Of a stretch of DNA of 64,000 bases, positions 34,631 to 43,371 are shown piece after piece. Source of the DNA: Paenibacillus_AR mesotrionivorans (GTDB lineage Bacteria > Bacillota > Bacilli > Paenibacillales > NBRC-103111). Each line of letters begins with the position of its first letter. Position 1 is the stretch's first letter. Under the pieces are notes generated by a model. It made no database searches and was not told where the DNA came from. It saw only the letters and a program-made list of their open reading frames with translations. Position numbers and translations under genes: made by a program. The DNA is taken from assembly GCF_046098205.1 (NCBI RefSeq), contig NZ_JBJURJ010000003.1, positions 1 through 64,000 on the forward strand, written 5' to 3'.

Positions 34631-34817
34631 CAAATGCAAAAGTGCAGTTATTTCCCGCCTCCTGCCCTGAATGGGGAGTCTAAATGCAAAAGTGCAGTTA
34701 TTTTCCGCGAATTGCATCCGTTCGGCTGTTCTGGCGAAAAATAGATGTACTTTTGCAGGATGGATGGGCCAAAGGGGCATCAAGGATCAAATTAGATGCA
34801 CTTTTGCAGGCAGCATG
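34631..34817. repeat. Intergenic array 1: four TGCAAAAGTGCA motifs at about 50-bp spacing
   Basis: Two forward copies (34631-34653, 34681-34704) and two inverted copies (34736-34762, 34789-34817) of a motif reading TGCAAAAGTGCA followed by an AT-rich tail (GTTATTTT or TCTATTTT). Starts of the cores are 50, 61 and 51 bp apart. The spacers are GC-rich and unrelated. The gene-free interval 34550-35047 holds nothing else recognised. Confidence 0.8.
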
Positions 34818-35047
34818 GACGGACGGAGTAATGAAGGGTTTGTCTGTTTACCCGCCAGAGCCTCCATGCTATACTATGCATGAACAAAACAGACGCCAAG
34901 CAGGCGCTGCGGGATCCCGTCCGGGAGCTGCGGCGCCTTTTTGAGTTCTCTCGCATCTTCGACAGGAGACATTACGCAATTGTCAGATAAGGGGGGAGAA
35001 GGTATAATGGGGTCACAATCCCCAAGAAAGCTAACAGGAGGGATGCT

Positions 35048-35536
35048 ATGAGCGAGCAGGTTTTGACGCAAATTTTGGAACACATGCAGCTGCTCCATAA
35101 GGGGCAAGAACAGATTCACCAGCGCCTGGATAAAATGGACACCAGACTGGACCAATTGGACAACCGGATGGGACAGGTCGAAGCGCAGCTGGACCAGTTG
35201 GGCACCCGGATGGGACAGGTCGAAGCAAGGCTCGACAAGGTAGAGAGACAGCTGGATAAGGTCGAGACCAGATTAGGACACGTGGAAACACGGCTGAACA
35301 AGGTAGAGGTCCAGCTGATCCAAGTGGACTCCAGGCTGGAGCATGTGGAAGCGCTGGCGGCCGATATTCCCCTTATCCGCAGAGCCGTTCTGGAAACTAA
35401 CGAGGATGTCAAACGTTTTGAGCTGCACCTTCAGAGGCATGACACCGACATCGGCAATCATGAATACAGCATCAAGATCATCCACTACGATCAGCTGAAG
35501 CTCCATACCGAAATCGAGAAATTAAAGAACCGCTAA
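35048..35536 (+). CDS. Coiled-coil repeat protein
   Basis: The 162 residues are almost entirely helical, with strict heptads from about 20 to 110. RMGQVEA occurs twice 14 residues apart, and LDKVE/LNKVE units follow; the DNA shows the matching 42-bp internal repeat. There is no signal peptide or membrane segment, so it is cytoplasmic. Good ribosome-binding site (ACAGGAGGG). Similar proteins of unknown role are common in Bacillales. Monocistronic, with a strong terminator; array 1 lies about 230 bp upstream. Confidence 0.8.
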   Translation: MSEQVLTQILEHMQLLHKGQEQIHQRLDKMDTRLDQLDNRMGQVEAQLDQLGTRMGQVEARLDKVERQLDKVETRLGHVETRLNKVEVQLIQVDSRLEHVEALAADIPLIRRAVLETNEDVKRFELHLQRHDTDIGNHEYSIKIIHYDQLKLHTEIEKLKNR

Positions 35537-35586
35537 AAAAATAATAACCGCCAGGATCAGCCATTCGGCCTACCTGACGGTTTTTT
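35535..35586. terminator. Bidirectional terminator between the coiled-coil gene and the TraB gene
   Basis: Stem AACCGCCAGG / CCTGACGGTT with T6 on the right and a T-rich tract (TTATTATTTTTTT) on the left. Confidence 0.9.
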
Positions 35587-35600
35587 GTTTTTATTATTAA

Positions 35601-37079
35601 TTAGTCCAGCAGCTGCTCCATAGTATATCCGGCCTTTTCCAGCTCCTTCAATACACCGGTATCGCCGAACAGGTGACCTGCACCCACCACTACAAAATAA
35701 CTGTGGCCGGCACCATCGCCCAGATATTTTTCTACCGCATGGAACATGTTCTTATTGCGCTCATCCCAGAAAATCCGGTTAAATTCGCTTTCGCTGGCTT
35801 CCGCTTCATTGGAGCGAGCGATTAGCTTGCCGAATTCCTCCGCGTTGCCGGTGCTCCAGTGATGCAAGAGAGACTGCATCATTTGCGCCTGGGCATTGGC
35901 TGCGGACTCACCGCTGTTCTGCCCCGCGGCTTCAGCCGTTTGGCCTTGGCTGGCCTTCAGCGTCTCCGACAAAAATTCCTCCTGCAGCTTGGGGTTGAAG
36001 GAATCGAACATATCCACCTGGAACTTGATGCCCTCCACCTGCAAAACAGGCTTTTGGATTTTGGCAGCTTCCGACAGGAAGTAAACGTCCAGCCCCAGGT
36101 TGGCGCTGTACGAAGCCTCCGACAAGCTGAGGTTTTGCAGCAGCAGAGCAGCATACCAAGGCTTCAGCGTTTTGTACACATCCTCGCCGATGCCTGCCTT
36201 CTCCATGGTCTCCGCAAACAGCTTGTAGGTTTCAGCCGATACATGCTTATCGAGTGTGCTGCCGTCGGAGAAAACAGCCTTTTCGCCCATATACTTAATG
36301 CCTTCCGCATCCTGGGTTACATCCGCTTCCACCGCCAGGTAGGACGAGCCTTCATATGCGTCCTTGATCAGGTTGTCCAACGGGTAAATGCTGATGTCGC
36401 CGATATGGATGGAGCCCAGCACGTAAACAGGGCTTTTTCCTCCCGTCACCTTCCACACCAGCCCCTTGGAGGCGGTATTGCTTTCCTGGACAACAAACTC
36501 ATAAGTCCGGTACGTCAGGGAGAGAAGCTGCTCCCGGGTCAGCGGATCGGCCAGATTCAGGCTTCCGTCCTGCTTGCCCTTCAGAATGCCGTGGTCGGCC
36601 ACATACTGGACCGCTTCCGCCGTATCTCCGGTCAATGCATCCAGCTCCGGATAAACCGCCGTTTTGCCAGTTACCGGTTTGATCTGGGGCAGGCTGTCCC
36701 GGATAGCCGCATATAACACTACAGCTGCGTCCTGCCGGGTTGCCGCTATACCCGATGCTTCCACTGCGGCCGGTTCTTTGCCGTAAACCCCATCCGTCAC
36801 CGACTGCAAACGTGCAGTCAGTTTTTGTTCCAGGGCAGCACCTACAGCATTCAGCTCGCCAACCGTAGCCGGCGCCTGGTAGTCCGCAAAAAACGGCTCC
36901 GCCGCCAATTGGTGGAGCTTGGTGTAAGCCACATCCTCCATTGCCCATGCACTCGGGCTGCTTGCTGCGGCTTCCGCTTCTGCGGAAGGTGCTGTTTCAG
37001 CATGGGCCGGCAGAACCGGCAGCGCCAGCGTCAACACTAACGCCAGCCACGATGCGCGTGTCTTTTGAAGAAAATTCAT
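35601..37079 (-). CDS. Secreted TraB/GumN-family protein with SLH-like segment
   Basis: The 492 residues have a signal peptide (about 1-27, ending AHA) and an N-terminal part (about 110-200) with an S-layer-homology-like motif (HGILKGKQDGSLNLADPL, then TREQLLSLTYR). The C-terminal TraB/GumN domain (about 205-492) carries VYVLGSIHIGD near its start and VVVGAGHLFGDTGV near its end, the family's metal- or substrate-binding motifs related to Tiki proteases. Function in bacteria is uncertain; a hydrolase at the cell surface is plausible. AAGGAGA precedes the ATG. Confidence 0.87.
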   Translation of the reverse strand: MNFLQKTRASWLALVLTLALPVLPAHAETAPSAEAEAAASSPSAWAMEDVAYTKLHQLAAEPFFADYQAPATVGELNAVGAALEQKLTARLQSVTDGVYGKEPAAVEASGIAATRQDAAVVLYAAIRDSLPQIKPVTGKTAVYPELDALTGDTAEAVQYVADHGILKGKQDGSLNLADPLTREQLLSLTYRTYEFVVQESNTASKGLVWKVTGGKSPVYVLGSIHIGDISIYPLDNLIKDAYEGSSYLAVEADVTQDAEGIKYMGEKAVFSDGSTLDKHVSAETYKLFAETMEKAGIGEDVYKTLKPWYAALLLQNLSLSEASYSANLGLDVYFLSEAAKIQKPVLQVEGIKFQVDMFDSFNPKLQEEFLSETLKASQGQTAEAAGQNSGESAANAQAQMMQSLLHHWSTGNAEEFGKLIARSNEAEASESEFNRIFWDERNKNMFHAVEKYLGDGAGHSYFVVVGAGHLFGDTGVLKELEKAGYTMEQLLD

Positions 37080-37142
37080 ACTCCATCTCCTTTATCTTTA
37101 GTCTTTCCTATTTTTACATATGCCGCTCCGGGTGACAAGCCG

Positions 37143-37186
37143 AAACAGGCTCCGTCTCCCATAAGAGGGAAACAGAGCCTGTTTAG
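37143..37186 (-). terminator. Hairpin after the second 3D-domain gene
   Basis: Stem AAACAGGCTC / GAGCCTGTTT; only three T follow on the left, so termination strength is uncertain. Confidence 0.5.
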
Positions 37187-37198
37187 ATGGGTGTATCT

Positions 37199-37972
37199 CT
37201 ATTCCTTGCGTCCCAAACCAGCCAGCAGATCGAAGGATTTTTCCACCGGAATGGCATCCGCTGCATTGTTCAGATCATTCATCATCGCTTCGGTAACCCG
37301 GCCGCTGCCCTTGCGCAGCACCAGCACCTTCACCTGGCGTTTGCCCCACTGCTCATAAACCTGCTGCTTGGTGACAAAATAAAGATCAATCTTATGTCCT
37401 TTGATGGCTCCGCCCGTATCGGCCACCACGCCGAAACCATACCCCGGGATATACATAATGGTCCCGATGGGGAAAATCGCCGGGTCGGCGGCAATGGTGG
37501 AGAAATCATCCTTACGGACCTTTACGCCGGAATAGGTAATGCCGTATTCGGGGTGGCCCGGGGATTTCCCGGTGGACTCCTTGCCGGCGGTATAGCCGGT
37601 AGCCACGACCTCCACCATTTCTATATGATCCGGATCCACGTTCTCCAGATGCGAGCTCCGGATCCGCCCCAGCACTTCCTTTACCAGAGCGGCTTCATTC
37701 TGCTCGGTAACGGTGCTGCCTGCTGCGGCGCCTGCTTGCTGGGATGTGTGTTCCGTCTGTGTTGCGGCTGCCGGAGACCGGGTGGGGCCTGCTGCTGATA
37801 GGTGGGCGGCTTCCGCCTTGGCCTCCCCCAAGGAGGCTGCAGAAGCATCCATTCCCATTTCCTGCAGGATATTGCCGGTATTGCTGTTTGGAAGCAAACA
37901 CGTGATTAAGCTGATCCATAGAACCAACATTCCCGTACGCTGCACCAAACTGACTAACCTGCCATCGCTCAT
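37199..37972 (-). CDS. 3D-domain protein, YuiC/YocH-like
   Basis: The 257 residues have one N-terminal hydrophobic segment (signal anchor, about 15-30), an Ala/Ser/Gln-rich linker, and a C-terminal 3D domain (about 120-235). The domain contains VEVVATGYTAG, IPGYGFGVVADTGGAIKG and HKIDLYF, with the three aspartates that name it. Proteins of this type are stationary-phase or germination wall hydrolases (lytic transglycosylase-like). The ATG at 37972 lies behind GGGAGGG. A c-di-AMP riboswitch like that of the other 3D gene was looked for upstream and not seen. Confidence 0.88.
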   Translation of the reverse strand: MSDGRLVSLVQRTGMLVLWISLITCLLPNSNTGNILQEMGMDASAASLGEAKAEAAHLSAAGPTRSPAAATQTEHTSQQAGAAAGSTVTEQNEAALVKEVLGRIRSSHLENVDPDHIEMVEVVATGYTAGKESTGKSPGHPEYGITYSGVKVRKDDFSTIAADPAIFPIGTIMYIPGYGFGVVADTGGAIKGHKIDLYFVTKQQVYEQWGKRQVKVLVLRKGSGRVTEAMMNDLNNAADAIPVEKSFDLLAGLGRKE

Positions 37973-38087
37973 GTAGTGATATACCCTCCCCTAATAATGA
38001 AGGTTGCCCTGCAGGGGAACATCCTATCCCCAGGCAAACTTCGATTATACGATTCCCAAACTCAGGAGGGTTATGCGTGCCTTTAGG

Positions 38088-38124
38088 AAAAAAAAGAAAA
38101 AGCGCAAATTTCGCGCTTTTTCTT
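38088..38124 (-). terminator. Terminator of thrS
   Basis: Leftward stem AAGAAAAAGCGC / GCGCTTTTTCTT followed by a run of T. Confidence 0.88.
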
Positions 38125-38146
38125 AACCCATATGTGTTCAACTTGA

Positions 38147-40111
38147 TTATTCCACCTTGGTTTTGGTGGCAATATCCTCGGTGATCAGAGCCACTACATC
38201 CTCCAGGCTCATCACGCCCTTGTCCACTCCGCCGCGCATCCGCACGGAGAGGGTGCCGCTGTTCGCTTCATTTTCGCCGCAGACCAGCATGTACGGAATT
38301 TTCTCCAGCTGTGCCTCACGGATCTTGTAGCCCAGCTTCTCATTCCGCTGATCGGCTTCCGCCCGGATGCCGGCTTCCGCCAGCTTCTCGTTGCAGGCGG
38401 CCGCATACGCTTCGAAGGCTGGGGACACGGGGATAACACGGGCCTGAAGCGGCGCCAGCCAGGTGGGGAAAGCGCCGGCGAAATTCTCAAGCAGGTACGC
38501 AGTCATCCGCTCCATGGTGCTGATAATCCCACGGTGGATAACCACCGGACGATGCTTCTGGCCGTCGTCGCCAGTGTATTCCAGCTGGAAGCGCTCCGGC
38601 AGCAGGAAGTCCAGTTGAGCGGTGGAGAGGGTTTCTTCCTTCTTCAGCGCAGTTTTGATCTGCACGTCCAGCTTGGGGCCGTAGAAGGCCGCTTCCCCTT
38701 CCGCTTCATAATAAGGCAGACCCAGCTCCTCCACCACTTCCTTCAGCATCCGCTGGGAGGTTTCCCACATTTCATCATTGGGGAAATATTTCTCAGTGTC
38801 CTTCGGATCCCGGTAGGACAGGCGGAAGCGGTATTCCTTAATGCCGAAATCCTCATACACCCGGCGGATCAGATTTACCACCCGGGCGAACTCTTCCTTG
38901 ATCTGGTCGGGACGGCAGAAGATATGAGCGTCGTTCAATGTCATAGCCCGTACCCGGTGAAGACCGGTTAAGGCGCCGGACATTTCGTAACGGTGCATCA
39001 TACCCAGCTCGGCAACCCGCACCGGCAGATCCCGGTAGCTGCGCATGTCGCTCTTGTAGACCATCATGTGATGGGGGCAGTTCATCGGGCGCAGCACATA
39101 TTCTTCATTGTCCAGCGCCATAGGCGGGAACATGTCCTCCTGGTAGTGGTCCCAGTGGCCAGAAATCTTGTACAGCTCCACATTGCCAAGCACCGGAGTA
39201 TACACATGCTGGTATCCGAGACGCTCCTCCAGATCCACAATATACCGTTCCATGGTGCGTCGGAGCTTGGCGCCGTTAGGCAGCCACAGGGGAATTCCCT
39301 GGCCCACTTCCTTGGCAAAGGAGAAAATTTTCAGCTCCTTGCCCAGCTTCCGGTGATCCCGCTTTTTGGCTTCCTCCAGGTAGTGGAGATGCTCGTCCAG
39401 CTGTGCCTTTTTGTTGAAGGCAGTGCCGTAAATCCGCTGCAGCATCTTGTTCTTGGCATCGCCGCGCCAGTAAGCACCCGCCAGGCTGAGCAGCTTGAAA
39501 ATCTTAATTTTGCCGGTGGAGGGAACATGGGGCCCGCGGCACAGATCGAAGAATTCACCCTGCTCATAGATCGTAATAACCGAATCCTCCGGCAAATCCC
39601 GGATCAGCTCCAGCTTCAAAGGATCATTCAGCTCTGTATAAATACGCAGCGCTTCTTCACGGGATACTTCTCTGCGGGTCACAGGCAGATTTTCCTGGAC
39701 GATCCGCTCCATTTCCTTCTCGATTCTGGCAAAATCCTCGGAGGAAACCGGGGTTTCCATATCGATATCATAATAGAAGCCGTCCTCGATAACCGGACCG
39801 ATCCCAAGCTTCACATGCTGATCCTTAAACACACGCTTGATCGCCTGGGCCATCAGGTGGGCGCAGCTGTGCCGGAGCACCTCCACTCCTTCCTCGGAGT
39901 CGCCGGTAATGATAGCTACCTCCGCATCCTCATTCAATGCGGTTGCCAAGTCCACAACCTTGCCGTTTACCTTGCCGGCCAGAGCGTTCTTCTTTAGCCC
40001 GGAGCTGATGGATTCCGCTACTCCCTCAATGGTAGTGCCTTTGGGATATTCCCGCACCGCCCCGTCAGGCAGCGTTACTTTAACATTGTCAATGCCGGTC
40101 GCATTCGCCAT
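38147..40111 (-). CDS. thrS: Threonyl-tRNA synthetase
   Basis: A 654-residue class II synthetase with all expected parts: TGS domain (1-65), editing domain with HSCAHLMAQA near 80 and the zinc-site Cys in DLCRGPH, catalytic core with motif 2 region (RVAELGMMHRYEMSGALTGL) and zinc ligand Cys in MNCPHHM, motif 3 (PVVIHRGIISTMERM), and a C-terminal anticodon-binding domain (about 540-650). Start ATG with AGGGGA upstream. Controlled by the T-box leader at 40151-40440. The ytxC gene lies upstream, as in Bacillus. Confidence 0.97.
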   Translation of the reverse strand: MANATGIDNVKVTLPDGAVREYPKGTTIEGVAESISSGLKKNALAGKVNGKVVDLATALNEDAEVAIITGDSEEGVEVLRHSCAHLMAQAIKRVFKDQHVKLGIGPVIEDGFYYDIDMETPVSSEDFARIEKEMERIVQENLPVTRREVSREEALRIYTELNDPLKLELIRDLPEDSVITIYEQGEFFDLCRGPHVPSTGKIKIFKLLSLAGAYWRGDAKNKMLQRIYGTAFNKKAQLDEHLHYLEEAKKRDHRKLGKELKIFSFAKEVGQGIPLWLPNGAKLRRTMERYIVDLEERLGYQHVYTPVLGNVELYKISGHWDHYQEDMFPPMALDNEEYVLRPMNCPHHMMVYKSDMRSYRDLPVRVAELGMMHRYEMSGALTGLHRVRAMTLNDAHIFCRPDQIKEEFARVVNLIRRVYEDFGIKEYRFRLSYRDPKDTEKYFPNDEMWETSQRMLKEVVEELGLPYYEAEGEAAFYGPKLDVQIKTALKKEETLSTAQLDFLLPERFQLEYTGDDGQKHRPVVIHRGIISTMERMTAYLLENFAGAFPTWLAPLQARVIPVSPAFEAYAAACNEKLAEAGIRAEADQRNEKLGYKIREAQLEKIPYMLVCGENEANSGTLSVRMRGGVDKGVMSLEDVVALITEDIATKTKVE

Positions 40112-40150
40112 TGTGTCGTCCCCTCATTTCGAGAAAATTAATAAGCATGC

Positions 40151-40440
40151 AAAAAACGCACTTCATCCCTGAAGGGACGAGTGCGTCAGCTCGTGGTTCC
40201 ACCCTAATTCAGCAATCTGCAGCGTGTTTCTTAAAGAAAATCAGCGGCAGATGCCCTCTTGTGATCATCCGGTAACGGGAATGTCCCGGCAGAATATACT
40301 CATTGCTCCCTACCCACGGCTCCGCCGTACAGAGAAAACAACCTTCCATCCTGCAGCTCGCAAAGGGGTAAGCCCATGATTCGTTACCGGGAGAAGCTTG
40401 CAGCCAAGGCTTCCCTCTCTGTCCCGTGAACCAGAGGCCC
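40151..40440 (-). ncRNA. T-box leader of thrS
   Basis: Leftward, the T-box AGGGTGGAACCACG lies at 40192-40205, followed by a terminator (stem ACGCACTTCATCCC / GGGATGAAGTGCGT form, 40151-40186, with T6). Upstream is a long paired stem I region. In this class uncharged tRNA pairs with the specifier and with the T-box, favouring the antiterminator. An ACC triplet at 40367-40369 could be the threonine specifier, but the stem I fold was not computed. The 5' end is approximate. Confidence 0.88.
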
Positions 40441-40497
40441 ATGTCTTCGGTCAGCGCCAAACATATTCCATATTATAAAGCAACCCCTCTCCTCAAA

Positions 40498-41433
40498 TCA
40501 AGGGGACAATTTATCCTGCTGCTCCAAAGGAGCGGATATCGATTCACAGGACCTGCACAGCTCGCAGATCTCCGTGCGGTTTTCGAATATTTGAGCGAGG
40601 GTTTTGATAACCGGCAGCTCCGGCTCCCGGGTATGGATACAGATCCGCTCCGGGGCAATGGTCAGGAGAGAGCTGACAATCATATCCTCTAAATTATAAT
40701 CCTTGTCCATAAACTCCACTCTGTAGGTGGTGTCCAGCTTTTCCGTATCGATGGGGTTTAACTCGCTGTCCAGAAGCAAGAAATTATGTCCCCCTTGGTG
40801 AATGATATGGGCCAAGGGCATCTTGGAATCCTGAACATAAACAAAGTAGCGGAGCAGTGAAATAAACTCCTTGTATTGCTGGTCCATGAGATATTCATCG
40901 GAGGCGTATTCAAGCATCTCCTTCAGCTCGGCTCCATATTGCTTCAGCCGGAACCGGAAAAACCCGTCCAGATCAAGTGTGGCTCCAGGGCGGAGACAAT
41001 CCTCCAGATCCTGGAGCAGCAGGCTGCGTTTGCGTGACCGGCCGGGAGAGGCTTCCACCGATGCCGCGGGGGCAAAATCGCTTACTTCCTCCAATTGCCT
41101 GCAGTATGCCAGAATCTCTTCCCGTTCCCCTTCGGAATAACGCTTGTCTTTTCGGATCAGGCGGCGAAGCAGTTCTTCTTCACATTCGTCCACAATGAAA
41201 TCAGCCAGGACACTTCCGATAGCCTCCGGCCATTCCTGCAAGCTTTTTGCTCCCTTACCCAACCCCTTGCCACCGCCGAAAAACTCTAGAATAACCTCCG
41301 AATAGCCCGGGTACCGGCGAAATTCCAATGCCGTGTTCAACAATACCGTACCCATGCTGGCTGTCATCCGGTCATGCAGCTTCTGGCTTTGCAGGGCAGG
41401 ATGATCCGATACCCGGATGGCCAATGATTTCAT
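40498..41433 (-). CDS. ytxC: Sporulation-associated protein YtxC
   Basis: The 311 residues resemble the YtxC family, found next to thrS in endospore formers. There is no signal peptide or membrane segment. Visible features: a basic central region (RSRKRSLLLQDLEDCL), DGFFRFRLKQYGAELKEMLEYA, and a C-terminal pair of cysteines in ICELCRSCES. Function is unknown beyond its association with sporulation. ATG at 41433 is chosen with AAGGGAGTGA upstream; 46 extra in-frame codons before it have no site. Confidence 0.85.
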   Translation of the reverse strand: MKSLAIRVSDHPALQSQKLHDRMTASMGTVLLNTALEFRRYPGYSEVILEFFGGGKGLGKGAKSLQEWPEAIGSVLADFIVDECEEELLRRLIRKDKRYSEGEREEILAYCRQLEEVSDFAPAASVEASPGRSRKRSLLLQDLEDCLRPGATLDLDGFFRFRLKQYGAELKEMLEYASDEYLMDQQYKEFISLLRYFVYVQDSKMPLAHIIHQGGHNFLLLDSELNPIDTEKLDTTYRVEFMDKDYNLEDMIVSSLLTIAPERICIHTREPELPVIKTLAQIFENRTEICELCRSCESISAPLEQQDKLSP

Positions 41434-41589
41434 TTTGCGCTCACTCCCTTCCCAAGTGCTGTTTATCGCCAAAACCTCTGGGGGATATTGCTGGGGACTG
41501 TTTTTTAAGTATATGCCCCGCAGATGGGGATATACGAACAACAATATGGAAGGAAGGGCTCCATTTAACAACAGGCAACCTCTGCGCCC

Positions 41590-41618
41590 AAAAAAATAAC
41601 CGGCCCTTGGGGGCCGGT
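41590..41618 (-). terminator. Terminator of the small zinc-ribbon gene
   Basis: Leftward stem ACCGGCCCC / GGGCCGGT, then TATTTTTTT. Confidence 0.9.
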
Positions 41619-41625
41619 CGTATGG

Positions 41626-41781
41626 TCAGGAATGCTTATGGTTATGCTCGTGTTCTTTATTTCCGTCTTCAGCCTTCTTCTTGTCGTCAGCAGGCTCCGG
41701 CACCTTGCAGCTGTCACAAATCCAGTGCTCGCCGATATCGCCTTCACCGTTGACTTTGCCGCATGCGTCGCATGTAATCAT
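41626..41781 (-). CDS. Small zinc-ribbon protein with His-rich tail
   Basis: The 51 residues contain two CxxC pairs (CDAC at 4-7, CDSC at 23-26), which form a likely zinc ribbon, followed by an acidic/basic linker and the tail KEHEHNHKHS with five histidines. ATG at 41781 lies behind AAAGGAGA; upstream in-frame codons lack a site. Family not recognised; the His tail suggests extra metal binding. Confidence 0.75.
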   Translation of the reverse strand: MITCDACGKVNGEGDIGEHWICDSCKVPEPADDKKKAEDGNKEHEHNHKHS

Positions 41782-41809
41782 AAATGCAGATTCTCCTTTA
41801 GGGGAAGTA

Positions 41810-42091
41810 TTAAGATACCTTCGTAACCCCAGCCACTTCAAGCGCCTGTTCGCCAAGGACATCCATGTACCGGTTCAGGCAATAACAGAGGTAATCCTTC
41901 TTGCAGATGCCGCAAGGGACCGTGTACAGCCGGTTGATATGGGTTGCCTTCGCCTCGCCCGTTTCCGGGTTGCGTTCGAAGCTGATCCGGCAGCGGTTGC
42001 GGTCCGAAAGCACGGCCACAATCTCAAAGAACCCGTTTTGCTTATTATCACTTACAATTTCCGCTTCAACAACTTTTGCTTGGTACGCCAT
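41810..42091 (-). CDS. Hypothetical cysteine-containing protein
   Basis: The 93 residues are of no recognised family. A mixed alpha/beta N-terminal part (VVEAEIVSDNKQNGFFEIV, AVLSDRNRCRISF) is followed by a cluster of cysteines in VPCGICKKDYLCYC that could bind a metal. ATG at 42091 is used because GAAGGGA is 8 bases upstream; the ATG at 42100 abuts that site. It lies 28 bp before the zinc-ribbon gene and is probably co-transcribed with it. Confidence 0.7.
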   Translation of the reverse strand: MAYQAKVVEAEIVSDNKQNGFFEIVAVLSDRNRCRISFERNPETGEAKATHINRLYTVPCGICKKDYLCYCLNRYMDVLGEQALEVAGVTKVS

Positions 42092-42130
42092 TGTCGCCAT
42101 CCCTTCAATTATCCTTACTTCACAGTATAG

Positions 42131-43261
42131 CTAATTTTGCATCACAAAATCCCTGTCCACCTTGGCTTGGTCATCAAACATCCGCAGAATGTCATACCGG
42201 GTGTTCCGCTGGGCGGGAATTTTGCCTGTTTCCCGGATCAGCTGCACCAACAGCTCAATATTCACCTTATGCGTCGCACCCGCGGCGGAAACCACATTCT
42301 CCTCCATCATGGTGCTGCCGAAGTCATCCGCGCCGTAGGACAAGGACAGCTTGCCGATATCCGGGCCCATCGTCACCCATGAGGACTGGAAGTGGGGAAC
42401 ATTATCCAACATCAGCCGGCTGATGGCCAAGGTCTTCAGATATTCTTCCGGGGTGGCCCGTTCCTTCTTGAGGTTGGTGTTATCCGGCTGGAACGTCCAG
42501 GGGATAAAAGCCAGGAAACCTGCGGAAGGATACTTGTTGGCAATACAGTCATCCTGAGCATCCCGGACACGGAGAAGATGCAGCGCACGCTCCTCCATAC
42601 TTTCGCCGAAGCCAATTACCATGGTAGCCGTGGTGTTCATTCCCTGACGGTGGGCGGTCTGCATAACATCCATCCAATCCCGCCAGGAGCCCTTCAGCCG
42701 GCTGATCTTCCGCCGGGTGCGGTCATCCAGAATCTCCGCACCGCCACCGGGCAGGGAATCCAATCCGGCTTCCTTCAACTGGCGGACCACTTCCTCCAGA
42801 GACAACCCTCCGGAGACCTCCTTCATCTTGAGGATCTCCGCCGGGGAGAAGGAGTGCATGGTTATATCAAAACGCGCTTTGATCCCCTTAAGCAGATCCG
42901 TATAATACGAGAACGGCAGATTCGGATTGGTGCCGCCCTGCATCAGAATTTCCGTACCGCCCACATCCACCGTTTCCTGAATCTTGCGGAAAATGGTTTC
43001 ATCCGGGAGCACATAGCCCTGGTCACTGTCTACCGAACGGTAAAACGCACAAAACCGGCAAAACACGTCACAGATATTGGTATAGTTGATATTCCGGCCA
43101 ACCACAAAGGTGGTAATGGGTTCCGGATTCCAGCGTTTCATCACTTTGTCAGCAGAAGCCCCTATTTTCTCAACCTGATCGGACTCGAAGAGGCTTACGC
43201 ATTCCTCCACACTGATTCGTCCGCCGGCTTCCGCTTTGTGAAGTATCCTGTCAATGGACAT
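42131..43261 (-). CDS. mqnC: Dehypoxanthine futalosine cyclase (menaquinone synthesis)
   Basis: A 376-residue radical SAM enzyme of the futalosine route to menaquinone, converting dehypoxanthine futalosine to its cyclic form. The [4Fe-4S] motif CDVFCRFC (CX3CX2C) is near residue 66. Other landmarks: GRNINYTNICDVFC, MQGGTNPNLP, LPGGGAEIL and the C-terminal SAAGATHKVNIE. ATG at 43261 has GGAGGGAG upstream. The other mqn genes are not in this window. Confidence 0.93.
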   Translation of the reverse strand: MSIDRILHKAEAGGRISVEECVSLFESDQVEKIGASADKVMKRWNPEPITTFVVGRNINYTNICDVFCRFCAFYRSVDSDQGYVLPDETIFRKIQETVDVGGTEILMQGGTNPNLPFSYYTDLLKGIKARFDITMHSFSPAEILKMKEVSGGLSLEEVVRQLKEAGLDSLPGGGAEILDDRTRRKISRLKGSWRDWMDVMQTAHRQGMNTTATMVIGFGESMEERALHLLRVRDAQDDCIANKYPSAGFLAFIPWTFQPDNTNLKKERATPEEYLKTLAISRLMLDNVPHFQSSWVTMGPDIGKLSLSYGADDFGSTMMEENVVSAAGATHKVNIELLVQLIRETGKIPAQRNTRYDILRMFDDQAKVDRDFVMQN

Positions 43262-43320
43262 GCGTTTCTCCCTCCGCTGCTCTGAAAGTTTCCTATCTAT
43301 CTTATCATATTTGCCATATA

Positions 43321-43352
43321 AAAGCACCCCTCCCGGCGGGCGGGAAGGATGC
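43321..43352 (-). terminator. Terminator of the EAL-domain gene
   Basis: Leftward GC-rich stem AGCATCCTTCCCG / CGGGAGGGGTGCT followed by TTTTA. Confidence 0.8.
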
Positions 43353-43371
43353 TCTATGTAAGGTTTTTCCG

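Noticed and set aside
34631..34817. CRISPR interpretation of the periodic arrays
   Set aside because: Repeats are short and diverged, and two of the three arrays contain inverted copies. Each array has only four copies, and no cas genes are present.
34550..35047. Frames between the aldo/keto reductase and the coiled-coil gene (34671, 34684 and 34601)
   Set aside because: They run across the repeat array, have no ribosome-binding site and give no recognisable protein.
38074..38127. Possible 17-residue basic peptide on the plus strand after AGGAGGG
   Set aside because: It lies inside the thrS terminator, whose A- and T-rich arms create the lysine codons. The ribosome-binding-like motif is probably coincidental.
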